The notes beneath the pieces were generated by a model. That model made no database searches and was not told the DNA's origin. It saw only the letters and a program-made list of their open reading frames with translations. From Brucella pseudogrignonensis (lineage in GTDB: Bacteria; Pseudomonadota; Alphaproteobacteria; Rhizobiales; Rhizobiaceae), in NCBI RefSeq assembly GCF_032190615.1, contig NZ_JAVLAT010000003.1, positions 248,001 to 312,000 of the forward strand: a stretch of DNA of 64,000 nucleotides, given 5' to 3'. Numbering within the stretch: the first letter of the stretch is position 1; each line of letters begins with the position of its first letter. Position numbers and translations under genes: made by a program. Positions 63,185 through 64,000 of the stretch are shown here, piece by piece.

Positions 63185-64000
63185 TCAGGCGTGAATAGCG
63201 GGCAGTCGATCAGACCATGGGCACATGGCTTCCAACTGACCTGCGAGTTCGAATAGCAAATTTTCGGCCCCATAAGGAGCAATGAACTGGCTACCGATTG
63301 GCAAACCATCAGACGTTTCATGGAGGGGAACACTCATCGCAGGCAACCCAGCAGCGTTGACCGGATGGGTGAAGGTTGTCAGTTCGAGAAACTGCCGGGC
63401 AAACCCCTTCCAGTCGGGTGAGCGCACGTCGAGCATCCCAAGCGGAAATGATCCAACCGGCATGATCGGGCTTAACACCACATCGCATTCTTCAAACAGG
63501 CGACCAAAACTGCGCGCGGTACTGTTGGCGGTTAAACGCGCCTGAATGACGTCTGTGGCGGTCAAGCTATTGCCATAAGAGGCCAACCCCAGATTTGAAG
63601 GCTCAAAATAGAGATTATTGGCAGGCTTTGCCATTGTCGCGGCAACATCCGCCACTTCAATTGCGGTATAAACAGCGATCAGTTTTTGTATGGCATCTGC
63701 AAGCTGAATACCATCAAAATCTGGCTTTACCTGAACAACATTATGTCCGAACCGTTCGCACAACGCAATCGTCGCCTCAAGTGCTGCTACTGTCTTCTCG
63801 TCGAGAGCTTGATTGAGATCAGACTGTTGCCAAACTCCAATACGAAGCTTTTGCGGTGCCGTTCTGACACTGTTGACGAACAGGTCCATCTTGGCCGGGG
63901 CCGCATAAAGCGAACCCGGTTCAAGAGCATCTGTCAGATCAAGCATCATTGCGGAATCGCGAACTGAACGCGTCAAAACATGATGGCTGACCATTCCGCC
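63185..64000 (-). CDS. Amidase signature family protein, C-terminal part (5' end outside window)
   Basis: The last 271 or so residues of an amidase run off the right edge. The visible part begins inside the family block GMVSHHVLTRSVRDSAMMLD and has a typical C-terminal region: LSPIMPVGSFPLG, HPVNAAGLPAMSVPLHETSDGLPIGSQFIAPYGAENLLFELAGQLE. The Ser-Ser-Lys catalytic part is outside the window, so activity cannot be judged. It would hydrolyse an amide to acid and ammonia. It precedes the PaiB-like gene. Confidence 0.88.
   Translation of the reverse strand, partial: GGMVSHHVLTRSVRDSAMMLDLTDALEPGSLYAAPAKMDLFVNSVRTAPQKLRIGVWQQSDLNQALDEKTVAALEATIALCERFGHNVVQVKPDFDGIQLADAIQKLIAVYTAIEVADVAATMAKPANNLYFEPSNLGLASYGNSLTATDVIQARLTANSTARSFGRLFEECDVVLSPIMPVGSFPLGMLDVRSPDWKGFARQFLELTTFTHPVNAAGLPAMSVPLHETSDGLPIGSQFIAPYGAENLLFELAGQLEAMCPWSDRLPAIHA

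Noticed and set aside
1..64000. CRISPR array, tRNA, rRNA, prophage, toxin-antitoxin pair
   Set aside because: No regularly spaced repeats, cloverleaf-like sequences, phage structural genes or typical small paired genes were found on reading both strands.

Overview
The window looks like part of the second chromosome of a Brucellaceae member, most likely an Ochrobactrum-group Brucella. The basis is the Omp2b-like porin, the gadB/gadC/glsA acid-resistance genes beside cydAB, the many dipeptide-type ABC transporters, and IS6-family and IS5/IS427-type elements. This assignment is inference from gene content; I ran no search. No tRNA, rRNA, CRISPR array or phage was found.

Layout. (1) 1-5791: a lysA-like decarboxylase, a family-5 binding protein and two permeases on the minus strand, with a divergent LysR regulator. 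(2) 5836-6215: a decayed IS6-type remnant. (3) 6248-15627: a molybdenum hydroxylase operon (large subunit, 2Fe-2S subunit, tri-haem cytochrome c, second large subunit, XdhC, MocA-like protein). (4) 15808-18780: cytochrome bd oxidase (cydA, cydB and a long CydX-like small protein). (5) 19165-28149: an acid-resistance block with an AspT-type exchanger, a large Orn/Lys/Arg-type decarboxylase, gadC, gadB and, divergently, glsA. (6) 28353-34528: a plus-strand peptide-type ABC operon ending in a homocysteine S-methyltransferase, facing an M20D amidohydrolase across a shared hairpin terminator. (7) 35893-45106: a polyol/triose module with an RbsABC-type transporter, a D-threitol-dehydrogenase-like SDR, DhaK, DhaL, then a SorC-regulator/DhaK fusion and a second DhaL. 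(8) 45360-46469: two overlapping, inactivated IS6-family remnants. (9) 46519-58876: an eight-gene minus-strand operon (M81 peptidase, binding protein, two permeases, fused ATPase, M20D amidohydrolase, M20 carboxypeptidase-like enzyme, Ntn-hydrolase acylase) with a divergent IclR regulator. (10) 59000-61075: an IS6 remnant, an intact-looking IS5-type element with a frameshifted transposase, and the 3' piece of a CocE-type hydrolase. (11) 61258-64000: porin, PaiB-like protein and the 3' part of an amidase.

How the parts work together. The window is mostly scavenging and stress capacity. Four ABC systems each sit with the hydrolases or kinases likely to process their cargo. The decarboxylase/antiporter pairs together with glutaminase would consume cytoplasmic protons. 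The bd oxidase and the cytochrome-linked Mo-hydroxylase feed or run the respiratory chain. The most unusual items are the SorC-DhaK regulator-enzyme fusion and the eight-gene import-and-hydrolyse operon whose acylase has no visible export signal.
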